From: Cristatella mucedo
Taxonomy: Eukaryota; Bryozoa; Phylactolaemata; Cristatellidae
Length of the DNA stretch: 64,000 bases
Direction of reading: 5' to 3'
Assembly: GCA_009760855.2 (NCBI GenBank)
Contig: WPIO01000037.1
Coordinates: forward strand, 2,266,001 to 2,330,000
A program made the translations under genes and the position numbers. The stretch's first letter is position 1. Every line of letters begins with the position of its first letter. Shown piece by piece: positions 49,708 through 58,799 of this stretch. The notes under the pieces were generated by a model. The model saw only the letters and a program-made list of their open reading frames with translations, had not been told where the DNA came from and ran no database searches.

Positions 49708-49739
<32 letters not shown>

Positions 49740-52390
49740 GTTAGCATGCATTCTGTAGGTAGGTTGTTGCTGGGGGCTCAGGCTGTGCTTCCTTTGATCG
49801 GAGATCGGAGAGCATGCAGCCTTTATTTAGCAGAGGTATCCGAACCTCTTGCATGTGAAAATGCCATGAGAACATAGCATTCCCAGAATGCTAAAAAAAA
49901 ATGTGCAGTTGTAAGCTGTTTGAAGACAATCTTGGTGACGGCTGCATCGTGGGACCCTGCCAAATGGCAGCATTACAATCGTTGTGTATGCTTTGTGCAT
50001 TGCTCTGTCTTGTTTGCTGTTCCAGCGACCCACTTCTGGTCTGCCTGCTGGCTGATCTCTGCTCTTAGCGTTGTGCTGTGCTGATACTGTCTTGTCCCCC
50101 TTGTCCTCTGCATGCCGCAGAAGCTCGAGTTTTCCTCTGCCGCAGATGGCATATGTCACGCTAGTGCCATTTCAACGACCCGAACCGTAGATTGTCTTGA
50201 TGTACAGCCATGTAAACAAGCCCCACCACATGATTTTGTTGTGTCTGAGATGTGTGCAAGTCAGCCGCAGTTAGTCGAGTTTGCCATAAGTTGGGTAATA
50301 ATAATAGTAATAATAATGCACTTGATAAAGCGTCCTCAGAGAACTCAATCTCTCTCATGGCGCTTTACATTTGCTGCAAAGGGAAATGCAATTGAATGGT
50401 GAGTAATATCATGCTTGATAAACGAACAAAATGAATAATATGGTGAGGGGTGACATGCACAGGGTCAGCATGCAAATGTGGTTAGTGGCAGCATGCACAG
50501 TGTCAGCAAGCATAAGCACGTCAAGGACGAATCACAGGGACCCACTAAATGCTATCCTAAATAGGTGTGTTTTTAAGTTCTTTTTAAATGTGGTCAGGTC
50601 AGGGGATGTTCTGATGCAGGTCGGGAGGGAGTTCCAGGCTTTGGGAGCATACGAACTAAATGCACGGTCTCCAAAGGATTTGAGGTTAGTACAAGGTATT
50701 TGTAGACTGTTGGATTCCGAAAAGCAGGTGGTACGCTGCTTGGCCTGATGGGGGAGTCGATCTGAGAGATAGGCTGGAGCCAAAGAATGAAGTGACCTAA
50801 CAGTGAGCGACAAAACGTTGAAGTCAATCCGTTGTTTGACTGGTAGCCAGTGCAGGTCGATGAGAAGTGGAGTAATGTGGCAACTGCGACGCTCACGATA
50901 GACAAGCCTAGATGCGGAGTTTTGCACCAGCTGCAATCGCCTAATCGCACATGCTGGTAGGCCGGTAAGCTTCCTTTGATCGGAGAGCATGCATGCGAGT
51001 GCTTAACTAGTGACAATCTTAATAGTTCCTGTGGCTTGCATATGTTGCAGTTGTACCGTCGTTGTGCTACCCAAGCAATTGTCCTGTCCTTCACTCCGGT
51101 CAATTACTGGCTGTGGTTACTTGGTAATGTGACATATTTGGTCATCTATGGGAAACTGTGTGTTGAGGCTTTGTGAAGGTTTTGTTTCATCATCGCCTCA
51201 TCTGTGTTCCATTGTTTGTGATGCCGTGATGCATGCTTTTGATTGATCTCAGATCAGTCTCTCGTCGTATATCTTTCTATTTACTCTCCAACTCTTTCTC
51301 TTTTCAGACTACCGTATGCTGATATAGCTGGAGGTGCTATTGCCATTAGCACCAAGGACTTCGAAAAGCTCAATGGATTCAGTAATTTGTTTTTTGGCTG
51401 GGGAGGTGAAGACGACGACTTCTCATTTCGGTAATGGCATTGCACTTTTGAAAGTAGCTGCATCGGCAGCACGTAGCCTTGCAATTATGGCAAAGGTCGT
51501 AGACAGCCCAGTTGAAAGTGCAACTGCCCAGATACTGATGTGGATTATACCTCTGCAGACGGGTAGGGGCTCGTGCATGACTACCTAGACAACCAAAGCG
51601 ATTCGTAGGGAAACAAAAATTGGCTTGATCGCACAAGGATGCCGAGAAAGAGTGGCTGCAGGCTTTTACCGTGTTCAGAAATGTAGATGCTAAAGTACAG
51701 GTCTGTGATCGCACATTCATTGACATGCACATGTTAAATGCCTAGAAAGAGATTAAGTTGTCTTACGGCACTGTACCAATCTATTATTATTATCATTGTT
51801 ATTATCACCATCATTATTAGTGAAATCATTCTAACGAGTGGCAAGCTAATGTGGGCTGGCAACTGCTGATCGAGGAACAGAAAGTTGATTGCAGGATTGT
51901 TTGCAGGATACAAGCATCCGGCTTTCGACTTACTAGGTACAAGCACGAAATCGCTCGCTACAAGATGTTCAAGCACGCAGCCGATTCGGGCAACGAAGTG
52001 AACCCGCAGAGGTAAGGATGCGGTCAGGAACTCTCTCCCGTGGGCAGCTCAGCTCCTGTCCACCTGCCCCGTCGCCGCGCTCGCCACTTTGGACAGGCTG
52101 CCTCCGCTGTGTTCCCGCCGCTGCACCTGCTCCAGGCTGCCTACTGTCCGTCGACAATCGCTGCTCGTGTGCGTGCTCGCAGCTTCTTCCGGCCAAGCGT
52201 GGAGAAAAGGGCGCAGGGCCACCGTGCCCGGGCCCATCATGCACTGCGACGAAAGCGAGCAGAAGCCGAGCAGAAGCTGTGAAGCTCCTGCTCAGCTTCT
52301 GCTCGGCGGCATAGATAGCACCAGCAGGCTGACCGGCCATGACAGCTAGACTGTGTGCTGCGTTGCTTTTTTTTGCCGGTTTTTGCGTTC

Positions 52391-52447
<57 letters not shown>

Positions 52448-53271
52448 ATGCTTTATACTTGGGGCGACTGCTCTGCGTCTGCGACCCTTCTGCAGTGAAT
52501 TTGCCTTGGCTGCTGCCGTAAAGTCGAGGAGTGGCTGCCGTGCACGAATATGACGTATCATGCGTTGGGAGCCTGAAGATGTCCCCCCCCCAACAGAGCT
52601 TGCAGGTGCTCTGAAAACGACCGTCGGAGCTGCTGTGCCATGTTGCTCCGAGGCATCCGTAGTGATGCAGCTATTCGGCTAAAGTGCTTTTGTCTCTCCT
52701 GCTGTTGTCAGATTGCTGTAATTGATGGGAGACAGCTTTTCTCTCTATGATATATGTAGCATGTGTGCAGTATGTATCTATGCTCGGGCATTCGTTGCAT
52801 TCTATTTCAAACGGTTGGTGAACTCCTTGCAAACTCCTTTCAAAACCTATTTCAAGAAATTCTCTTGCAGCAAGCTGCCAAGCGTGTTAATAGGAATTGA
52901 ATTCACTTAGGGCCCTATGCAAAAGATGTATGCTAAATAATAATAATAATTACTATTACTCCCTTATCATTATGTTGATGGGTCTAGGACTTGGAGTCGC
53001 ACTGCATAGAGAAGTTAGGGCAACCGCGCTCGAAAAACAAAGTTAGGGCTCACAGCGTACAGATACAAAGATGGCGAATCGTCAACCCAAAGTGGTATTC
53101 TAGCTGTAGACAGAAATAAAGTACCGTGAGTCGTAAAGTATCATGAGTCGAACCCACCAGCTCCGAAATCAAGAGTTGTAACACCTCAAACGATTCCGAC
53201 AGACAACTGCTTTGTGCATGTGTGTGTGTGTACCTGTGTGTGTGCGTGCGTTCGTGCGTGTGTGTGTGTGC

Positions 53272-53333
<62 letters not shown>

Positions 53334-53959
53334 GTGCGCACAGGCACACACGTTTTTCGGCATTTTAAATGTTGAGAGAGAATTTCTGCTACAAATGTTG
53401 TTCACTTCTGAAATGCACATGCCTGGCTCCATTTTCTTGTCCGGACAAAGCAACTAATTGCTGGTATCGAGTGCAGTGTTGCTGCTGCCTGAGACTTTTT
53501 AGACAGCCTCGCTGTAGCATCCACTTCACCCCTTCTCCCCCCCCCCCCCCGGGCTTCGAGCTATCATCCTCCATTGCGCCACCTGGCCGAAGCCGCTGAG
53601 TTGCCCGCTCTCCATTCGCCGTCAGCTGCTGCGCTGATGGCGCGCTAGCCTCTAGCTGACACGTGCCGGAACTCCGAGCCGACCACTGCGCTCCTCCTCG
53701 TCGTCCCTGTTTCCCTTTCACACAGACCCGAGACGGTTTCTTTCCTCCTGTTTGAAGGTACGAGCTGCTGAATAGCAGCAAAGAGCGGCAGTCACTGGAC
53801 GGCCTGAGCACGCTGTCGTACGCCGTCAAAAACGTGCAGTTTAGAAAGCTGTTCACCTGGATTAGCGTGGCTGTCGACCAGAGCGAGATCATGAGTCGTA
53901 GCCTCCGTGGCGGCGGTGCCTCCACTGCTGCCACCGGCAGCTCACTCTTGGCTCCGTGA
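43695..53959 (+). CDS. Beta-1,4-N-acetylgalactosaminyl/galactosyltransferase (GT7), six exons
   Basis: A type II Golgi enzyme transferring a UDP-sugar to terminal GlcNAc. Exons: 43695-44130, 46091-46323, 48340-48527, 51308-51430, 51907-52011, 53758-53959. All junctions are GT-AG with matching phases (1,0,2,2,2) and sum to 429 codons including TGA. Residues 20-40 are the signal anchor ([21 protein letters not shown]); the stem is acidic and Gln-rich to about 140. Then come [10 protein letters not shown] (formed across junction 1), [50 protein letters not shown] (DxD at 255-257), [22 protein letters not shown] (316-323) and KMFKH (Met347 and His350, the other metal ligands). Ile292 sits in LPYADIAGG where vertebrate B4GALT1 has Tyr289; known structure-function work links Ile/Leu there to GalNAc transfer, as in invertebrate orthologues (fly beta4GalNAcT, worm BRE-4). 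Likely product: LacdiNAc on glycans. Two-residue deviations: FFGWGG for the usual W-G-W-G-G, and AGGAIAIS for the usual FGGVSALS. Confidence 0.93.
44262..44375 (+). mobile_element. SINE/LINE tail relic in intron 1 of glycosyltransferase
   Basis: CCTGGGAAGGGATTTAAGTT and CTCTGAGGGTGCTATGCAAA, then a (TATTAT)n end. The region upstream is too decayed to assign. Confidence 0.4.
44395..44500 (+). mobile_element. LINE family B tail in intron 1 of glycosyltransferase
   Basis: ATGTAACACCCACTTGGTCC, TCATGGCTTTGTGGATTTAC and AGGTGGAGATACATTACAGT match the B terminal sequence. Confidence 0.6.
45297..45465 (-). mobile_element. LINE family B coding fragment in intron 1 of glycosyltransferase
   Basis: GTCTTTAAGCGGAGGAATGG, TTTATTGTCCACACAGGACC, CTGAAACTGATGCAGCAGTT and GGTATGAAGGAGCTAAGCCG match the 23.1-23.25 kb copy closely. 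Confidence 0.68.
45470..46090 (+). other. CpG-rich sequence just upstream of glycosyltransferase exon 2
   Basis: CpG-dense, with CACGTGAG repeated at 45696-45722. The frame 45613-46398 runs through it into exon 2 sequence, so it could be an alternative first exon and promoter. The spliced model from exon 1 joins the conserved PPGLVG motif exactly at 46091, so the upstream part of this frame is not needed. Confidence 0.35.
46410..46560 (-). mobile_element. LINE family A tail in intron 2 of glycosyltransferase
   Basis: CATTTAAATAGCACCCTCGG, AATCTCTTTCTAGGCGCCTC and GCACAGTTTCATTAAGCATA; it begins about 90 bp after the exon 2 donor. Confidence 0.58.
47346..47630 (+). pseudogene. Unrecognised coding-like segment in intron 2 of the glycosyltransferase
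   Basis: After two stops at 47343-47348 the frame stays open to the TAG at 47628-47630. It contains [20 protein letters not shown] followed by [20 protein letters not shown] and [18 protein letters not shown]. The alternation of Leu/Ala with charged residues looks like genuine helical protein. There is no Met at the start and no obvious acceptor. The same frame is open upstream at 46812-47246 but is broken by stops between. I do not recognise the family. It may be a transposon or retrocopy relic, or a nested exon. Confidence 0.3.
48893..49042 (+). mobile_element. SINE family 2 (tRNA head, LINE-A-like tail), intron 3 of glycosyltransferase
   Basis: The head GCTGGTTTGGCACAGTGGTT with AAGGTGCTCGCC is a box-A-like tRNA start; GGTCGTGGCCTCGAGCCCC is box B. 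The tail AAGCGCCTGAATCGAGATTA, AGTTCTCTCAGGGCGCTATA, CAAATGAATT is the same hairpin that ends LINE A copies, followed by ATT-rich repeats. Confidence 0.78.
49500..49742 (+). mobile_element. LINE family A tail in intron 3 of glycosyltransferase
   Basis: 3' UTR (CATGTTATTCATGTTGTTTA, ACTCACCATTCAATTGCATT), then the hairpin AAGCTCCTAGAAAGAGATTG, AGTTCTCTGAGGGCGCTTTA and (ATT)n. Well-preserved terminal sequence. Confidence 0.72.
50296..50972 (-). mobile_element. LINE family A fragment in intron 3 of glycosyltransferase
   Basis: The minus frame 50532-50990 is open through [40 protein letters not shown] and [20 protein letters not shown]; tail hairpin and (AAT)n at 50296-50375. Together with the 9.5-kb copy this is the least damaged. 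It lies antisense to the host gene. Confidence 0.8.
51640..51830 (+). mobile_element. LINE family A tail in intron 4 of glycosyltransferase
   Basis: TGACATGCACATGTTAAATG, CCTAGAAAGAGATTAAGTTG and CGGCACTGTACCAATCTATT, then ATT/ATC repeats. It accounts for much of this 476-bp intron. Confidence 0.6.
53218..53338. repeat. (TG)n microsatellite in intron 5 of glycosyltransferase
   Basis: TG with CGTG interruptions; pure TG for about 55 bp. Another (CT)n of about 50 bp is at 52394-52446 in the same intron. Confidence 0.93.
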
Positions 53960-54124
53960 TTTGACGGCCGTGACGTCAACGTGCAGTTTAGAAAGCTGTT
54001 CACCTGGATTAGCGTGGCTGTCGACCAGAGCGAGATCATGAGTCGTAGCCTCCGTGGCGACGGTGCCTCCACTGCTGCCACCGGCAGCTCACTCTTGGCT
54101 CCGTGATTTGACGGCCGTGGCGTC
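53831..54124 (+). repeat. 147-bp tandem duplication over the end of the glycosyltransferase gene
   Basis: Copy 1 (53831-53977) contains the last 42 sense codons, the TGA and 18 bases of 3' UTR. Copy 2 (53978-54124) follows directly with the same order. I see about two differences (GGCGGCGG against GGCGACGG, and GTGACGTC against GTGGCGTC), so it is recent. Copy 2 lies after the stop of copy 1 and therefore in the 3' UTR. GACGTCAAC-like sequence at the joints could have been the microhomology used. Confidence 0.9.
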
Positions 54125-54641
54125 GAACGGAAGTGACGTCGGAACGGAAGTGACGTCAAACGGAACTCCGAAGCTGCGCCTGCCAAGCCTCCGGCCGTCT
54201 TCGTTTCGACGACATTGCCGGATCGAAGCTGCTGCCTCTGCACAGTGCAGCTGCCTGCTCTGCTCCTCGCCGCCGGGCGCCTCGCCGTGTCGACCTTCGG
54301 TCTCGTTAGCAGCACGAGCAGCAGCCGGTGAACGTGCTCGGCCACTCCGAAGCAGCAGTCACTCCGAAGCACGCACCTGCCACCCGTCGCACCTGACTTT
54401 TTGCCTTTCCTCGCCTTCCTCACCACGGACCCTCCCTGCCCTCGGTCTCTCCCCCCCCCCCGGACGAACCAATAGTAGTTGACTTGGTGCTGCTGACCGT
54501 GCTTCCGCTATAGTCAGCATCCGCCGTAGAGGCACCGAGCCGAGATCCCGGGTTCTAATCCCTGTCTCGTCCGGTGTGCCGCGTCGTTTTTCTTACTTTT
54601 TCACTTTATATGGCTTTTCGTTCAATCTTTCCTTCCATTAG

Positions 54642-54717
54642 TCTGGAGAAGCTGAAATCTTCGGAGGATCGGCCTGTCAAGTTCGGCCGTTTTCTACGCC
54701 GCATCTGTGTAGCTTGA
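54642..54717 (+). CDS. Candidate alternative terminal exon of the glycosyltransferase gene
   Basis: A strong pyrimidine tract and ATTAG acceptor end at 54641. The following bases, entered in phase 2 as from exon 5 of the glycosyltransferase, read S-LEKLKSSEDRPVKFGRFLRRICVA and stop at TGA 54715-54717. The phase match has a one-in-three chance of being accidental. The peptide loosely resembles the start of the normal last exon ([11 protein letters not shown]). It could equally be the last exon of some other gene, or not an exon. Using it would replace the C-terminal 67 residues by 24 and lose the final conserved strand. Confidence 0.25.
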
Positions 54718-54719
54718 CT

Positions 54720-56440
54720 GTCGGCCGCCGCTAGCCGTTGTGCCGGTGCTGCTCGGACGATCTCGTCGCTGCAGCCAGCCCGCGCAGTCTCGAGCTTTGT
54801 GCCGCGCTGCTTCCGGTGCGACGGCGTGCCGCCTGGACAGTTGGTCGGTGAGAGAGAGAGAGAGAGCTCTCGTCGATGTCGCCACCTCTATCTCGGCTCC
54901 GAGGCTTGGGCGAGGTCTCTCGAGGAGCTCGTCCGCCACTGTTTAAAACTAGTAGCTCATTGTGATTCTTCGAGGCTTCTGCGTGCTGGTCGAAGCTTTG
55001 TCGGTCGGCCAGGCACAGTCGCGTCGTCATGGCTGAATCTCGATGTGATAGCCGCTGTTGTAGGCCACTGCACCTCCATAGCCCTTCTCATTCCCTCCTC
55101 CCCCCCTCAGTAGGGGTCGGACTGTGGTGCTTCGTGCCCTGTCCCGTGCAGTCGGATGCGGGTGCTGCCACTTCCGGGTGTCGCCGCCTCAAACTGGGGC
55201 TCGGCTGTAATCTCGGTCGCCCCGCGTGCTCTTTGAATGAGATTTAAGCCTTCGTTGTACGCTGTACACTGCTGTCAGTTTTGTGCACACTGCCTGCCTT
55301 TTCCTTGCCCGGGCAGAATTAAACTATGGCGTGTCACCCTTGTCGCTTGCCGTGCGGTCGTGACTCGTGAACCGCGAATCTCATCACTGCATCCAGCTTG
55401 CAAAGTCTTTAGCTTCATGAGGCAGTCCTTCAGACCGACTTCCTGTGCGCCTCTTGCTATTTTGTTGTTGGTGTATCAGTTTTCTATTAGTCCAGTGAGT
55501 CACGCTCACATTAAAGCTAAGTCGTTAGCACGCGTCGCATCGTTAAATGCCAGCCACTCAGCGGATACTCGTCGTACTGTCGTCGAGATAGCACGCCGTG
55601 CTCTGGGCAAAGCGTGGGTGTCTGCTGGAACGCGAATACAAGCTTTCAGATTAGCTCCTTGATACCCTTAGTCTCTACTTTTCCGTGCTCGACTGCAGAG
55701 ACTTGGGCTGGGGCTCTCTACGATTATTCATTTCACTGTAAATGTATCTTATTTCCCACATTGAAACATCGTCTTTCTATACCTAGGTGTTTAATCGAAT
55801 GGCTACAATCGATATGGTAATTTTGATGCATCTTTTTTGATCGTGTACAGTTGTTGCTGTGCAACTGCTAAAAGAATGGCCACCTCAACTAGATTTTTAG
55901 GTAACCGGTTTGCATGTGGCTATGTTGCAGTGCAATGCACCTCAGCACGGGGCTAGCTAGCTGCTGTGTGAAAAGAAGTCGGGCGTTCACTGATTGTTGT
56001 CTCAAGCCTGTGTGGTATGTTAGCAACAAACATGGGATGGGTGGGGCACGTAGTATTAAGGTATCTATTGGCAGTGACTCGGGCAATATTCTGCTGATGC
56101 CGATTTGAATTCACGTCAGAGCTGCAGGTTAAGCTTTTGAGCTACGTTGAGGTGATTCCGTGGAGAGAGCGGTGGTGCACGTGTGTATGTGTCGATGAGA
56201 TTTCAGTTGGGTGGCGTCCCATCATTAAAGATTAGATAACTTGCTTGCGCTATGAAGAGAGCTGATGCATGCGACCTGTGACTCAGCTGAATTTTTTAGG
56301 TGACCTTTACTTTGTCGGCTTGCTCCTGTTGTCACTTGTGCACTGCCACACTGCCCACTCGAGGTGTGTGTCAACCGACTGGCTAATTCGTAGTACAGGG
56401 AGCTAAAGCTGCTCCTTGGAACGCGTCTATGTATCACAGC
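54720..56440. other. Region 3' of the glycosyltransferase gene
   Basis: Possible 3' UTR of the longer transcript in its first part; ATTAAA occurs at 55318 and 55511. The frame 55237-55662 has no recognisable motif. Nothing else supported. Confidence 0.4.
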
Positions 56441-56835
56441 ATGTATTGGGTCTATGTGATTCATCCTTTGTGTGCTGATACTGTGCATGCTGCCACTAAC
56501 CACATTTGCATGCTGACCCTCCTATGCACGTCTCTTCTCACCATGGTATGCTTGTTGACATTGAGCATGCTACCACTAACCATTCGATCATGCTCTCATT
56601 ACAGCAAATGTAAAGTGCCTAGAAGCTGGTTTGGTCCAGCGGTTAAGGTGCTCGCCCCGACCAAGGTCTGGCTGAGGTCGTGGGCTCCAGCCCCGAGGCA
56701 TATGTGAAGTGCCTGAATAGTGATCTAATTTCTCTTAGGGCGCTATGCAAATGAATTTTATTTATGTATTTAGAAAGAGCTTGAGTTCTCTGAGGGTGCT
56801 ATACAAATGCATTATTGTTATTTTTATTATCCCAC
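56440..56835 (+). mobile_element. LINE family A tail split by SINE 2
   Basis: 3' UTR from 56440 (CTGATACTGTGCATGCTGCC, CACCATGGTATGCTTGTTGA) to GTGCCTAGAA at 56624, then the SINE, then AGAGCTTGAGTTCTCTGAGG and GTGCTATACAAATGCATTAT. Removing the insert restores the standard tail order. Confidence 0.75.
56625..56770 (+). mobile_element. SINE family 2 nested in a LINE A tail
   Basis: Head GCTGGTTTGGTCCAGCGGTT, AAGGTGCTCGCCCCGACC, box B GGTCGTGGGCTCCAGCCCC, tail GAAGTGCCTGAATAGTGATC and TTAGGGCGCTATGCAAATGA. It is flanked by TAGAA at 56620-56624 and 56771-56775. It splits the 3' hairpin of a LINE A tail, whose left half ends at 56624 and right half starts at 56771. Confidence 0.8.
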
Positions 56836-57430
56836 AGCAGATGGCCTTCGGTCAGTCGGTTTTTTACAAGTTTATTATTATTAGCTTAGAGAGGTGCCTG
56901 CACAAACGCCATTTCTCATCAGGGCTCAGCAGGATGTGCTGGCACCACTCACTGGTATGATCAGAAATAAACTACTAATAAAGAAATTTGTTCTGCCCTC
57001 TACCACTACCATTGTACCGATAATGCTGTAGCTGCAGCTGTCAAGCAGCCTCAGGAGATGCTTCAGCGATACTTGCAGGCGTTCGCCTAATTCTCGCTCG
57101 AAATCACTTCAACAGGCGTACGAGTGCTCTGACTGAAGAGCATGCTCGAAGGAAGGGGCGTAGCCGCTAGGACTGGGCTCATAACTCGGACACACGGGAG
57201 CTGCAAAGCAGAGAATTCCCCAGAATCTCTTAACCTTGACCTGGATCGTACGCACACATCCGGGATCGGGTGCAGCACACTGCTCGTAGTGGTTGCTCTC
57301 TGGCCCAAAAAATCACTACCGGACGGTACGCTGAGAGTGGCCTGACGAACGTATAAGAACCTCTTTTCACGTAATCCCACCGTGGATGCTCTTTGTAAAT
57401 GCAGCTCGATATTTTCACAGCGTTTCCCTT

Positions 57431-57444
57431 AAGCTCCCCCTATA

Positions 57445-57484
<40 letters not shown>

Positions 57485-57493
57485 CTCCCCCTG
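57431..57493. repeat. (TA)n between direct repeats
   Basis: AAGCTCCCCCT occurs immediately before and immediately after a TA tract of about 40 bp. Confidence 0.88.
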
Positions 57494-57599
57494 TATAATC
57501 TAGCTCTCTACAGCCATGTGTTCGTAGCTGCTCACCTGAGCCCTTAGCGTGAACTTTTGTGTCTGTAAATCGAGCTTCAACGCTCCCTCCCGTCTTAGC

Positions 57600-57740
57600 C
57601 CAGATGTATGGTGCACACTTTACGACCTAGGTCGAGAGTTCGAGCCCTGCGGTGAGCGACTCAATTGCCCACTGCAAGCAGTGGAGATAGCCGTTAAGGC
57701 TCTTCTACCTCTATACAAGTGATGCTGTTGGGTCAGGTAA
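57600..57740 (+). mobile_element. SINE family 1, copy e
   Basis: Has GAGAGTTCGAGCCCTGCGGT (box B), TTGCCCACTGCAAGCAGTGG, AGATAGCCGTTAAGGCTCTT and a tail GATGCTGTTGGGTCAGG. The GGGCGATCC part is altered to GAGCGACTC. Confidence 0.68.
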
Positions 57741-57849
57741 CCTTTTTCGAGATCTCACCTGGGCACATCTCGCTTGCTTCGCACAGGCAGTGACAGGAAA
57801 AAGTGAAAGGACAAAAGTTTATCCGAGGAACCGCTACTAAAGTACGCAG

Positions 57850-58790
57850 TAACCAGGGGCTCTGTGCTTGGTTCGATTTTTTTCACAATCTCTGCTCTCT
57901 CCCTTAGCCGATGTGATCGCCAAGCACAAGCTAGGCTTTCACTTCTATGCAGATAATACACAGTTGTGTCCATGCTTTGATCCCTCCCGGCCCTCCAGCA
58001 CGTCAAATTTTCTCTTATCCCACCTGTTGCATGTATTGCTGTCATCCGCTCCTGTAGAATCTGTACGAAATGTTCCAAATTGACCTTCTACTAGACCACA
58101 TCAGCTTCACAGTTAAGTTTTCCTACTTTCAGCTGCGTAACAATACAAAATTCGGGCATACTTAGACAGGGATACTACATCCAAATTGGTTCATGCATTC
58201 GTGACATCCAGTCTCGACTTCTGTAATTCACTGCCTGCACTGCAACCGGCAAGCAATCATGCGCTTACAGTTGGTGCACAACTTGGCAGTGTGTCGTGAG
58301 CGTCCCAGTTGCCAGCACACCACTTCTTGCCGACCTGCACTGGCTCTAACAAGCAGCGAATCTACTCAAAGGTTTCTTCCACTTAGTTTCAAGTCCCTTC
58401 ATTCTCTAGCTCCAGCCTTCCTATCAGAACTATCCCAGTCAGGCAAGGCATCTAGTCTAGGCATCGTACCAACCAATCTTAAGGCTCAAATCGCTCAGCT
58501 ATCTCCCGAACGAAACTCAAATCCATTGGAGATCGCGCCTTTAGTTCGCATGCTACCAAAGCCTGGAATTTACTCCCGACTGAGGCCACGACATCTCTTG
58601 ACTTGACAGCATTTAAGAAGAAGCTTGAACCTCACCGCATTTCTCACAGCATTGGCCGTGCGACTTTTCCCTTGCACGTTACCAGTAATCATACGGTCAC
58701 GCTTCCTTTACAGCATAAGTTCCTAGATATATATTATTTTCTGAAGGCCCTATGCAAATGTATTCTTAATATCATTACATACATATCTTG
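57850..58790 (+). mobile_element. LINE family A copy, reverse transcriptase palm to 3' tail
   Basis: 57868-58083 reads [21 protein letters not shown], where the F/Y-ADD catalytic motif is YADN. 58250-58620 carries the C-terminal part ([43 protein letters not shown]) with frameshifts. A decayed tail lies at 58710-58790 (GGCCCTATGCAAATGTATTC). Non-functional. Confidence 0.75.
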
Positions 58791-58799
58791 CTGGCTTAG

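Noticed and set aside
54515-54580. Possible tRNA gene (GGGTTCTAATCCC box B)
   Set aside because: No matching acceptor stem or D-arm could be paired; at most a tRNA-like relic.
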